A DNA stretch of 64,000 nucleotides, from contig NC_015844.1 in the NCBI RefSeq assembly GCF_000973105.1, positions 3,034,501-3,098,500 of the forward strand, written 5' to 3'. This stretch comes from Zobellia galactanivorans. GTDB lineage: Bacteria; Bacteroidota; Bacteroidia; Flavobacteriales; Flavobacteriaceae. Of the stretch, positions 8,653-16,644 are shown piece by piece. Made by a program: the position numbers and the translations under genes. Under the pieces are notes generated by a model, which saw only the letters and a list, made by a program, of their open reading frames with translations, did no database searches and was not told the DNA's origin. Each line of letters starts with the position of its first letter. Position 1 is the stretch's first letter.

Positions 8653-9909
8653 TTAGAGGTACATCAGGTATTTTTTTCTGATTTTCTTGAATTTGTCAAT
8701 GTCGCTTTGCCAAGTAGCCTTGATTTCTTCTTCGTTTATCCCTTGTTCAATTTGTTTTTGAAGCGTTTCGGTTCCTGCATGGGCGGTGAAGCCTTTAGTA
8801 TTGAAGAACTTGCTCTTGTCTAGGGTGTTGGTATAGGCGTCTATGAGCCATTGCAGGGAAACTTCGTTCATTTTAGGGAATCCGGATAAATCTTTTCCGA
8901 AGCATGTCTTTCCGTTTTCCTTTGGGGATTTTGAACCGAAATTAGGCATGGGGGTATATTTGAAACTATACTGGGTGCTATCGAGAAAAGAGGCCCCGTA
9001 ACACTGAAATTGCAATTCGGTTCCACGTCCGGCATTGATGTTCGTTCCTTCAAAAAGACCCAGGCTCGGATAAAGGTTGATCGCCGTATCGTTGGGCAGG
9101 TTCGGTGAAGGCCTGACCGGTATGCTGTAGGGGGTGTCATAAGTCCAATTTTCCAATGGAATAACCGTAAGGTCGGCCTTAACGCCGCTCCCAAGCCATT
9201 TCTCTTCATTGATCATTCGGGCGTATTCGCCGATGGTCATGCCATAGACCAAGGGGATTTCGGTCATGCCCAAAAAGCCGGAGTGCTCTTTTTTCATGGT
9301 CGGGCCATCTATGTAAGCGCCGTTAGGGTTAGGGCGGTCAAGTACTATGATGGGAACATTCTGTTCCGCACAGGCTTCCATGACCAATTGTAAGGTGGCT
9401 ATATAGGTGTAGAAGCGGACCCCCACATCTTGAATGTCGAAAAGAACGATATCGATATCCTCTAATTGCTCGGCGGAAGGTTTCCGGTTTTTTCCGTAGA
9501 GGGAAATCAAGGGAAGTCCCGTCTTATTGTCGACCCCGTCCTTAACTTTTTCACCGGCATCGGCCCTACCTCGAAAACCGTGCTCGGGAGCGAACACTTT
9601 TTTGATATCGACATGGTGTGCCAACAACGAATCTACGAGATGGACGTATGGAAGGGGGGCATCTTTTACCTCGTCCTTAAAAATAATGGTCGTCTGGTTT
9701 CCTACAATGCCGACTTTTTTTCCCTTAAGTAAAGGAAGGTAGGCTTCGGTTCTATTGGCCGCCACTACAACGGGCTTTACTTTGACCGAATCGTTCATTG
9801 CCACCGCAGGTTTTGATTGGGTTTTCTCGGCTTTCGTCTGGTTTCCGCAGGCGATAAGAAGCAAAAACCAAATGAAAAATGTACTTTTGAGAGAGTTTAA
9901 AAACGCCAT
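8653..9909 (-). CDS. namZ: DUF1343 exo-beta-N-acetylmuramidase (NamZ-like) lipoprotein
   Basis: A 418-residue protein from ATG 9909. It begins with a lipoprotein signal (lipobox LIAC, next residues GNQTKAEK), then shows the DUF1343/GH171 features KKVGIVGNQTT, VFAPEHGFRG, LPLISLYGKNRKPS, VLFDIQDVGVRFYTY and LDRPNPNG. NamZ enzymes release N-acetylmuramic acid from peptidoglycan ends, so a periplasmic wall-recycling role is likely. A longer frame extends upstream but runs through the permease gene on the other strand, and the lipobox fixes the start. The start codons of the two genes are 3 bp apart. Confidence 0.88.
   Translation of the reverse strand: MAFLNSLKSTFFIWFLLLIACGNQTKAEKTQSKPAVAMNDSVKVKPVVVAANRTEAYLPLLKGKKVGIVGNQTTIIFKDEVKDAPLPYVHLVDSLLAHHVDIKKVFAPEHGFRGRADAGEKVKDGVDNKTGLPLISLYGKNRKPSAEQLEDIDIVLFDIQDVGVRFYTYIATLQLVMEACAEQNVPIIVLDRPNPNGAYIDGPTMKKEHSGFLGMTEIPLVYGMTIGEYARMINEEKWLGSGVKADLTVIPLENWTYDTPYSIPVRPSPNLPNDTAINLYPSLGLFEGTNINAGRGTELQFQCYGASFLDSTQYSFKYTPMPNFGSKSPKENGKTCFGKDLSGFPKMNEVSLQWLIDAYTNTLDKSKFFNTKGFTAHAGTETLQKQIEQGINEEEIKATWQSDIDKFKKIRKKYLMYL
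9882..9889 (+). promoter_or_regulatory. -7 box for the LolE/FtsX-like permease gene
   Basis: TACTTTTG matches TAnnTTTG; the expected start near 9896 is 17 bp before the TTG start codon at 9913. It lies inside the signal-peptide codons of the divergent namZ gene. Confidence 0.4.
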
Positions 9910-9912
9910 AGA

Positions 9913-11154
9913 TTGAATTTTGAATATTTTTTGGCCAAGCGGCTCATCAAAGGTGAGGCGCATAAAATTAGTATTTCCGCACCAATAATAAAAATAGCTA
10001 TTGCAGCTATTGCATTGGGGGTGGTAATGATGCTCATTGCGATAGCTACCGGAATAGGCCTGAAGTACAAGATACGGGAAAAAGTAGCTGCCTTCAACGG
10101 GCACATCCAAATTTCCAGTTACGACAATAATGCATCCGATGTATCGGTCATTCCGGTTTCATTGGATCAAGAGTTTTATCCCGAGTTCAAGACTATTGAC
10201 GGTATCCGTCACATACAGGCCGTTGCTAGCAAGGCGGGCATTATTAGAACCGAGACCACCTTTGAAGGTATTATTGCCAAGGGGGTAGGGGCGGATTATG
10301 ACTGGACGGCATTTGAGGAATATTTGGTAGAGGGTCAGTTGCCGAACTACTCCGGCGATTTGAATGAAGAGGTATTGATGTCAGACCTCATGGCCAACCG
10401 ACTACACCTAAAAACCGGCGATACCTTTTACGCATTTTTTCTCAAGGATGGCGATGTGTCGAAATTGCCCAACCAAAGAAAATTTAAAATTACCGGCCTC
10501 TACGATAGCGGATTTGAGGAGTTTGACGGACTTTATCTTTTTACCGATATACGGCACATACAACGTATGAACAAGTGGGAAGATGACCAAGTAGGTAATT
10601 TCGAGGTGTTCTTGAACAGTTTTGACGATATCGACGCCAAAAGCAATGAGATTTACGGGAATACCGTCTCTACACTAGATACACAGACCATCGTAAACAA
10701 ATATTACAAGATCTTTGAATGGATCAGTCTTTTCGACTTTAATATCATTCTGATCATCGGTATCGTGATCATCGTAAGTGGGTTCAATATGATTACGGCA
10801 CTGTTGGTGCTGATTTTAGAACGCACCCAAATGATCGGCATCCTCAAGGCTTTGGGGTCGGCCAATTGGAGCATACGTAAGGTGTTTTTGTACAACGCTA
10901 CATACCTTATCGGTATCGGTCTGTTTTGGGGGAACCTTATTGGCTTGGGCATTATTGTACTGCAAGACCGGTTCAAGATATTGAAGTTTCCGAACCCGAA
11001 AGAGTATTACATAGAATACGTGCCCGTACATATCGACATATTTACGGTCTTGGCCCTCAATGCGGGCGTGTTGATCCTATGTGTGCTGATGCTGTTGATT
11101 CCATCGTATATTATCACCAAAATTTCTCCGGTCAAGGCCATCAAATTCGAATAG
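9913..11154 (+). CDS. ABC transporter permease, LolE/FtsX (MacB-like) family
   Basis: A 413-residue protein with one N-terminal helix (residues ~22-50), a large periplasmic domain (~50-270) and three C-terminal helices, the layout of LolC/LolE and FtsX-type permeases. The C-terminal motif LERTQMIGILKALGSANWSIRKVF is typical. It probably takes part in lipoprotein release to the outer membrane; no ATPase gene is adjacent. The start is TTG (MNFEYFLAKRL is the conserved beginning). An in-frame stop at 9898 rules out any upstream ATG, and the next in-frame ATG lies inside the first helix. Confidence 0.85.
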   Translation: MNFEYFLAKRLIKGEAHKISISAPIIKIAIAAIALGVVMMLIAIATGIGLKYKIREKVAAFNGHIQISSYDNNASDVSVIPVSLDQEFYPEFKTIDGIRHIQAVASKAGIIRTETTFEGIIAKGVGADYDWTAFEEYLVEGQLPNYSGDLNEEVLMSDLMANRLHLKTGDTFYAFFLKDGDVSKLPNQRKFKITGLYDSGFEEFDGLYLFTDIRHIQRMNKWEDDQVGNFEVFLNSFDDIDAKSNEIYGNTVSTLDTQTIVNKYYKIFEWISLFDFNIILIIGIVIIVSGFNMITALLVLILERTQMIGILKALGSANWSIRKVFLYNATYLIGIGLFWGNLIGLGIIVLQDRFKILKFPNPKEYYIEYVPVHIDIFTVLALNAGVLILCVLMLLIPSYIITKISPVKAIKFE

Positions 11155-11229
11155 AAAATGCCTTGGGGTATTTCTCTGTGGTAAGGTCTTTCTATTTTTT
11201 TTGCTAGATTACATGATAATTTATAGCTC

Positions 11230-12210
11230 ATGAGATACGCAGAAAATATTCTTGGAACCATAGGGAATACGCCTTTGGTAAAGCTAAATAAGTTGACCTC
11301 CGACCTTCCTTGCCTGGTATTGGCCAAGTACGAAACCTTTAACCCGGGCAACTCGGTAAAAGACCGTATGGCCCTACAAATGATAGAAGATGCCGAAGCG
11401 GCTGGGCTTTTAAAGCCGGGCGGTACCATTGTAGAGGCCACCTCGGGCAATACCGGAATGGGTTTGGCATTGGCCGCTACGATAAAAGGCTACAGGCTCA
11501 TTTGTGTGATAAGTGATAAGCAATCCGTAGAAAAGATAGATATACTAAAGGCCATGGGCAGTGAAGTGCACGTATGTCCTACGAACGTTGAACCGAGTGA
11601 CCCAAGAAGTTATTATGCCACGGCCAAAAGGCTGGCCAAGGAAACTCCGAACGCTTGGTACGTGAACCAATACGATAACCCTAGTAATACAAAGGCCCAT
11701 TACCTTAGTACCGGGCCGGAAATTTGGGAACAGACCGACGGTAAGATTACCCATTTTGTCGTTGGTGTGGGAACCGGAGGTACGATTTCGGGCGTGGGTA
11801 AATTTTTGAAGGAGAAAAATCCCGATATAAAAGTTTGGGGCGTCGATACCTATGGTTCGGTCTTTAAAAAATACCACGAGACCGGAGTGTTCGACGAGAA
11901 TGAGATCTACCCCTATATTACCGAAGGTATCGGGGAGGATATTCTCCCGGAAAATGTAGATTTTGACATTATTGACGGCTTCGTAAAAGTTACCGATAAA
12001 GATGCCGCCATCTATACCCGACGTTTGGCCAGGGAAGAGGCCATGTTTTTGGGGAATTCGGCAGGTGCGGCCATAAAAGGGCTATTGCAGCTCAAGGAAC
12101 ATTTTACGAAAGACGATGTGGTGGTCGTGTTGTTCCATGATCACGGAAGTCGCTATGTCGGAAAAATGTTCAATGACGATTGGATGCGTGAAAAGGGGTT
12201 TTTAGATTAG
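11230..12210 (+). CDS. cysM: PLP-dependent cysteine synthase / cystathionine beta-synthase-like
   Basis: A 326-residue fold-type II PLP enzyme. The PLP lysine is in NPGNSVKDRMA (Lys near 44), the substrate loop is TSGNTGMGLA, the phosphate-binding loop is GTGGTISGVGK, and SAGAAIKGLLQ closes the site. These are the signatures of O-acetylserine sulfhydrylase/CBS enzymes, which make cysteine or cystathionine. The CysK/CysM/CBS choice is uncertain because CBS cores are very similar; no regulatory CBS pair is present. Sulfur-related genes (CstB-like, SulP) lie several kilobases downstream. Confidence 0.8.
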   Translation: MRYAENILGTIGNTPLVKLNKLTSDLPCLVLAKYETFNPGNSVKDRMALQMIEDAEAAGLLKPGGTIVEATSGNTGMGLALAATIKGYRLICVISDKQSVEKIDILKAMGSEVHVCPTNVEPSDPRSYYATAKRLAKETPNAWYVNQYDNPSNTKAHYLSTGPEIWEQTDGKITHFVVGVGTGGTISGVGKFLKEKNPDIKVWGVDTYGSVFKKYHETGVFDENEIYPYITEGIGEDILPENVDFDIIDGFVKVTDKDAAIYTRRLAREEAMFLGNSAGAAIKGLLQLKEHFTKDDVVVVLFHDHGSRYVGKMFNDDWMREKGFLD

Positions 12211-12273
12211 TTTTGTAAGCGTGTTCAAGAAAAGCGACTTCTATTCTAGTGGAAGGCTATAAAAAAGTGAGAG

Positions 12274-13053
12274 ATGACAGAGTTAAGTTTTAAAGATCAA
12301 AATGTAAAAATAGATGCCGGTGAATTGGTAGGTTATACCGTAAACGGGCACGAGTATATCCATCAAAAAGGCAGTCCGGGATGGCGCAGTTCCGATACCG
12401 AAATGTTTCCGATCATCGGCCCCACCGCCGATGCCAAATTTATGGTACAGACCCCAAGGGACATTGCGGTTCAAGATCAGCACGGATTGCTACGGGAGAT
12501 GGAGTACGAGTTGATATCGGAAACGGAGATGGAGGCGGTTTTTCAAAAGGCGTATAAGGCCAATTCGCGGGTGAAGAATTCGAAATATCCGGACAAGTCG
12601 AACAAGGAATGGTTGTTTTGGACCTATGATTTCAACTTTAAAAAGACCTTTCGATTGGGGGAAGACGGGCTGGAAGTAAGCTTTACGGTTTCCGGGGAAC
12701 GCGATATGCCCTTTATGCTGGGTTATCACCCTGCTTTTAAGCTGCACACCGAAAGTCCCGTAGTAATCGCCGGCGATAAAGAAATAAGCCTTGATGAGAT
12801 CATGGCGGTAGGAAGCCGGGCGCTAGAAGTGGCCGACTGCGAGGAAATTGTATTGAAGGACCAAAAAGAGCTTCGTGTCCGTACCGAAGGCTTTGGCAAT
12901 TTTATGTTGTGGACGGAAGTGCCCAATATGCTGTGTATAGAACCAATTACGTTTTATCCGTATGCCGTGCCACAGGTGAAGCTGTTTGAAGGTTTTAGTT
13001 ATTTGAAGGACGAAGATGCCCAATTGAGGGTCTTTATAAGTGCGGTCAATTAA
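12274..13053 (+). CDS. Aldose 1-epimerase family protein
   Basis: A 259-residue protein of the galactose-mutarotase-like fold. It has MFPIIGPTAD near the start, a catalytic His in the segment MLGYHPAFKL (near 150), and ends LCIEPITFYPYAVP, where the Glu of the EP motif is the usual base. This layout belongs to the LacX/YihR-type aldose epimerases that interconvert alpha and beta anomers. No sugar locus adjoins it. A Crp-family gene follows 9 bp later. Confidence 0.8.
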   Translation: MTELSFKDQNVKIDAGELVGYTVNGHEYIHQKGSPGWRSSDTEMFPIIGPTADAKFMVQTPRDIAVQDQHGLLREMEYELISETEMEAVFQKAYKANSRVKNSKYPDKSNKEWLFWTYDFNFKKTFRLGEDGLEVSFTVSGERDMPFMLGYHPAFKLHTESPVVIAGDKEISLDEIMAVGSRALEVADCEEIVLKDQKELRVRTEGFGNFMLWTEVPNMLCIEPITFYPYAVPQVKLFEGFSYLKDEDAQLRVFISAVN

Positions 13054-13062
13054 ATAGGAAAT

Positions 13063-13695
13063 ATGGAAGAAGGTCTTTTGCAGAATTATGGCTATCTCTT
13101 TGAAGATGCACTCTTGGCTGAGATGCAAGAGGTAGGCTTGGTAAAAAAGTATGGTCAGGGTACGGTAATCATGGATATCGGTGAGACCATTTCACATATG
13201 CCCTTATTGTTGAACGGAGCGATCAAGATTTTGCGCGAAGATGAAAACGGAGACGAACTGTTACTTTATTTTTTAGAGCGGGGCGATACCTGTGCCATGA
13301 CCTTTTCATGTTGTGTAGGAACCCATAAAAGTGAGATACGGGCCGTTGCCGAAAGTGATACGGAGCTTATCATGATTCCCGTAGATAAGATGGAAGCATG
13401 GATGTCAAAATATGCCACATGGCGTCAGTTTATCTTGGACAGTTACCATACGCGAATGACCGAATTGCTCGAAACCGTCGATACCATTGCCTTCCTTCGA
13501 ATGGACGAACGGCTGCTCAAGCACCTTCAAGACAAGGCCATGGTCAACCACGACGAATACGTCCAGACAACACATCAAGATATTGCCTATGACCTGAATA
13601 CTTCAAGAGTGGTCATCTCAAGGCTGCTTAAAAAGCTTGAGAAGGAAGGAAAGATAGAAATGCAGCGTAACCGGATCAAGGTCATCGACTTATAA
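13063..13695 (+). CDS. Crp/Fnr family transcriptional regulator
   Basis: A 210-residue regulator with an N-terminal cyclic-nucleotide-binding-type barrel (residues ~15-120) and a C-terminal winged helix, HQDIAYDLNTSRVVISRLLKKLEKEGKI. A cysteine cluster CAMTFSCC is present near residue 81 where the effector pocket would be, and no FeS-type N-terminal Cys set as in E. coli Fnr is seen. Relatives with this Cys motif often sit by sulfur-oxidation genes in Bacteroidetes, so a thiol or persulfide signal is a plausible inference. Its targets are unknown. Confidence 0.85.
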   Translation: MEEGLLQNYGYLFEDALLAEMQEVGLVKKYGQGTVIMDIGETISHMPLLLNGAIKILREDENGDELLLYFLERGDTCAMTFSCCVGTHKSEIRAVAESDTELIMIPVDKMEAWMSKYATWRQFILDSYHTRMTELLETVDTIAFLRMDERLLKHLQDKAMVNHDEYVQTTHQDIAYDLNTSRVVISRLLKKLEKEGKIEMQRNRIKVIDL

Positions 13696-13751
13696 AGGGG
13701 GCGTTGGCGTAGGAAACCATTTTTCCAAAAAAAAATATAAAATAGATAAGC

Positions 13752-13785
13752 GTTTTGGAATGTTTGTTCCAAAACGCTACTTTTG
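13752..13785 (+). promoter_or_regulatory. TetR operator overlapping the tetR promoter
   Basis: Perfect inverted repeat at 13752-13775 with arms GTTTTGGAA and TTCCAAAAC around a 6-bp spacer. It overlaps a -33 TTTG (13754-13757), which is 20 bp from the -7 TACTTTTG at 13778-13785. The GTG start of the regulator is at 13790. The arrangement predicts autorepression. Confidence 0.7.
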
Positions 13786-13789
13786 CCCT

Positions 13790-14341
13790 GTGAATAAGAA
13801 AGAAAGCATCTTACGGTCGGCTCTAGCGCTTTTGGTTGAAAAGGGAGTACATAACACCCCCATGTCGGCCATTGCCAAAAATGCGGGTACCGGTATGGGA
13901 ACCATATATAACTATTTTCCCAATAAGGAAGTTCTGATCAACGAGATTTACGCCGGAATAAAGGAAAAGGAAAATACCATTTTCCCGGAGTTTGATACCA
14001 CCCGCCCCATAAAGACCCAATTCGAGCGGTACTATACGGCGATTGTTGAATTTTTTATCGAGAATGCCGAGTACTTCAAGTTTATGGAACAAATTCAAGC
14101 TTCGCCCATCATCACCGAGGAGACCAGAAAAAAGGGGTTGGAAACGGTGGCACCGGTTTATGATTTGCTTAAAAGGGGAAAGGAAGAACGCATTGTTAAA
14201 AATTTGGAAACCGAAGAATTGATCCAGTTCATCGGAGGTTCGGTATTTTCGTATTTAAGGTGGTACCATAGCCAAGGGAAAGTAGAGACGTCCTCTGTTC
14301 AAAACCAGGTGCGAATGGTTTGGGACGGGATAAAAGAGTAA
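13790..14341 (+). CDS. TetR/AcrR family transcriptional regulator
   Basis: A 183-residue regulator with an N-terminal TetR helix-turn-helix (ILRSALALLVEKGVHNTPMSA, then GTGMGTIYNYFPNKEVLINE) and a helical ligand-binding domain. I start it at GTG 13790, because the frame upstream of it encodes the operator and -7 box. It is 72 bp upstream of an SDR gene, and a related operator stands in that gap, so it probably represses itself and the SDR gene. The ligand is unknown. Confidence 0.85.
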   Translation: MNKKESILRSALALLVEKGVHNTPMSAIAKNAGTGMGTIYNYFPNKEVLINEIYAGIKEKENTIFPEFDTTRPIKTQFERYYTAIVEFFIENAEYFKFMEQIQASPIITEETRKKGLETVAPVYDLLKRGKEERIVKNLETEELIQFIGGSVFSYLRWYHSQGKVETSSVQNQVRMVWDGIKE

Positions 14342-14358
14342 AAAAATTTACACGAACA

Positions 14359-14380
14359 TTGGAGTGAACGTTCATTCCAA
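14359..14380 (+). promoter_or_regulatory. Second TetR-type operator, upstream of the SDR gene
   Basis: Inverted repeat of 11-bp arms TTGGAGTGAAC and GTTCATTCCAA with one mismatch. The outer TTGGA and TTCCAA half-sites are shared with the operator at 13752-13775. It lies 34 bp before the SDR start codon. Confidence 0.6.
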
Positions 14381-14413
14381 TATAAATAAGGTGAACTATT
14401 TAATATTTTAAAA

Positions 14414-15274
14414 ATGAAAAGAGTTGTTTTGGTTACGGGTACGTCATCGGGAGTAGGTTTTGAAAGTTCCCTGCTTTTTGCGGAGAAGGGGTATAAGGTT
14501 TATGCTTCCATGAGGAATTTAAAAAAGGCCGACCGCCTAAAGGAAAAAATAGAAGAAGGCAATTTAGACATTGACATATTGGAACTCGATGTGACCAAGG
14601 TCGACAGTATCAAGGGCGCAGTGGATACCATTATCGGGAAAGAGGGTAGGATTGATGTCTTGATCAATAATGCCGGGGCAGGTTTTGCAAAAGCCGTGGA
14701 ACAGGCGAGCGAAGAGGAAATAAGGTGGGTCACCGAAGTCAATTATCTAGGCACGGTGTTTTGCACCCAAGCCGTCTTGCCACATATGCGTAAACAAAGA
14801 TCGGGGCAAATTATAAATCTAAGTTCGGTGGGTGGATTGGTAGGCCAGCCCTTTAATGAGCTCTATTGCGCCGCGAAATTTGCGGTAGAAGGCTTTGCTG
14901 AGGGTTTGGCGGCCTATGTTACCGACGCTTTCAATATCAAGATCAGTAATGTAGAACCAGGGGGGATCTCTACCGAATTTATGAATTCGGCCGTTGAAAA
15001 GACCGCGGTTGACGGTAAGTTGGCCTCGGGTGAATACCTTCCTATTTTTGAGCGTTACCTCGCGGGCAACCAGCAGAGGGCGGCCGAATCTGTAGAGCAA
15101 GTCTATCAAACGGGCCGAGAGGTTGCCGAAGTCGTACTCGATGTGGCCGAAAACGAAAATCCGCCGATGCGTATCCGTACTTCGGAATGGGCCCAAAATC
15201 TATGTGAACTTAAAACCAAGGCCGATCCCGATGGAACCAAATTGGTAGATCAGATCAAACGTAGTTTTTTATAG
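14414..15274 (+). CDS. Short-chain dehydrogenase/reductase
   Basis: A 286-residue classical SDR with the NAD(P)-binding TGTSSGVGFESS near residue 8, DVLINNAGAGFA near 83, a catalytic Ser in NLSSVGGLVG near 138, and the YCAAKFAVEGFAE Tyr/Lys pair. The length and the C-terminal AENENPPMRIRT segment fit the subfamily that includes oxidoreductases acting on lipids or ketones. The adjacent TetR regulator and operator suggest induction by the regulator's ligand. The substrate is unknown. Confidence 0.85.
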   Translation: MKRVVLVTGTSSGVGFESSLLFAEKGYKVYASMRNLKKADRLKEKIEEGNLDIDILELDVTKVDSIKGAVDTIIGKEGRIDVLINNAGAGFAKAVEQASEEEIRWVTEVNYLGTVFCTQAVLPHMRKQRSGQIINLSSVGGLVGQPFNELYCAAKFAVEGFAEGLAAYVTDAFNIKISNVEPGGISTEFMNSAVEKTAVDGKLASGEYLPIFERYLAGNQQRAAESVEQVYQTGREVAEVVLDVAENENPPMRIRTSEWAQNLCELKTKADPDGTKLVDQIKRSFL

Positions 15275-15378
15275 GATTTGGAAAGGGGCCGAAAAAAATA
15301 TTCGGACAAATTTATCCTCTTTCTGTGTAATTTCTATTGAATTACTTATTTTTACCTTTCTACTTGTGCAATTAAGAT

Positions 15379-16560
15379 ATGGCTAGAATGGTGAAAATAG
15401 GGGTGCGTTTAATAGTAGTCTTGTTATTGGTGAGCTGTAGGGACACCAATGGGAAGCCCAAAAAAACGTCAAAATCGAACCGGGTCGTAACAACTTATAT
15501 TGCATTGCCCAAAAAGGTGAAATCACCTAAGGACAACCCGGCTTCCCCTGAAAAGGAGGCCTTGGGGAAATTACTTTTTTACGACCCCGTTCTTTCCGGA
15601 AACAAGGATGTGGCCTGTGCCACCTGCCATCACCCCCAAAACGGTTATGCAGAGTTTTTGGATATCAGTATTGGTCCCAATGCTACTGGCCTGGGTGCCC
15701 GTAGGAAATTCAATGCGCCCAACGATATTCCCTTTGTAAAAAGAAATGCCCCAACCATTATCAATTCGGCCTACAATGGAATAGACCCCTTCGGCAACTA
15801 TGATCCGGAACAAGCCACTATGTTTTGGGACGATCGTGTTAAGAGTCTTGAAAAACAGGCCTTGGAGCCGATAAAGGCCTTTGAGGAAATGCGTGGGCAC
15901 GGTATAGGTGTCGATAGCATATTGCAGGTTGTGGTGGATCGCGTAAAGCAAATTCCCGAATATCAACAAATGTTCGCCGATGCCTTTGGTGTGCCGAATG
16001 CGGTAACGGTAGAAAATTTAGGAAAGGCCATCGCCGCCTTTGAGCGTTCGTTGGTAACGAACAATTCGCGCTTCGATCAATTTATGAGGGGAGATGAGGA
16101 TGCAATTCTAATTTCGGAAAAAGAAGGTTTTGAACTGTTTAAGTCGGTAGGTTGCGTCAATTGCCACAATGGTCCCATGTTTTCTGATTATAAGATGCAC
16201 GTATTGGGTACCCCTGAAAACGATAAGCTGGGCGAACCCGATAGAGGAGTGAAGGATACCTTTGCCTTTCGTACGCCTACTTTACGGAATCTACGCTTTA
16301 CCGCCCCTTATATGCATAATGGGAGTTTGCCTACCCTCAAAAAGGTGCTGGAATTTTATGAGGATATCGCCAATGGTAAGGAGCGTAACCCACATGTACC
16401 GGTACAAAAGTACGATCCTTTTGTGCGCGATCTCAACTTGTCGGTCAAGGAGATGTCCCAAATCATTTCATTTTTAAACACGCTTAACGACGATGGTTTT
16501 GACAAGACCGTACCCGAGCGCGTACCCAGTGGCTTGCCGGTAGGGGGCAATATTCAATAA
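15379..16560 (+). CDS. Di-haem cytochrome c peroxidase family lipoprotein
   Basis: A 393-residue exported protein with a type II signal (lipobox LVSC, Cys at ~20) and two c-type haem sites: CATCHH near residue 79 and CVNCHNG near 256. The layout is that of bacterial di-haem cytochrome c peroxidases and MauG-like proteins, which reduce peroxide or modify partner proteins in the periplasm. Family segments LGKLLFYDPVLSGN, RNAPTIINSAYN, FRTPTLRN and PYMHNGSL are present. It has no obvious operon partner. Confidence 0.88.
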   Translation: MARMVKIGVRLIVVLLLVSCRDTNGKPKKTSKSNRVVTTYIALPKKVKSPKDNPASPEKEALGKLLFYDPVLSGNKDVACATCHHPQNGYAEFLDISIGPNATGLGARRKFNAPNDIPFVKRNAPTIINSAYNGIDPFGNYDPEQATMFWDDRVKSLEKQALEPIKAFEEMRGHGIGVDSILQVVVDRVKQIPEYQQMFADAFGVPNAVTVENLGKAIAAFERSLVTNNSRFDQFMRGDEDAILISEKEGFELFKSVGCVNCHNGPMFSDYKMHVLGTPENDKLGEPDRGVKDTFAFRTPTLRNLRFTAPYMHNGSLPTLKKVLEFYEDIANGKERNPHVPVQKYDPFVRDLNLSVKEMSQIISFLNTLNDDGFDKTVPERVPSGLPVGGNIQ

Positions 16561-16644
16561 TTTTTTTGGTTTTAGGTCTGGTTTCTTGATGTTCATGTAA
16601 CACAGGTAACATAGCTGTTTTAGATTAAATGGTACCTTTGTCCC

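Noticed and set aside
9910-10110. N-terminal extension of namZ
   Set aside because: It runs through the conserved start of the permease gene; the lipobox fixes the start at 9909.
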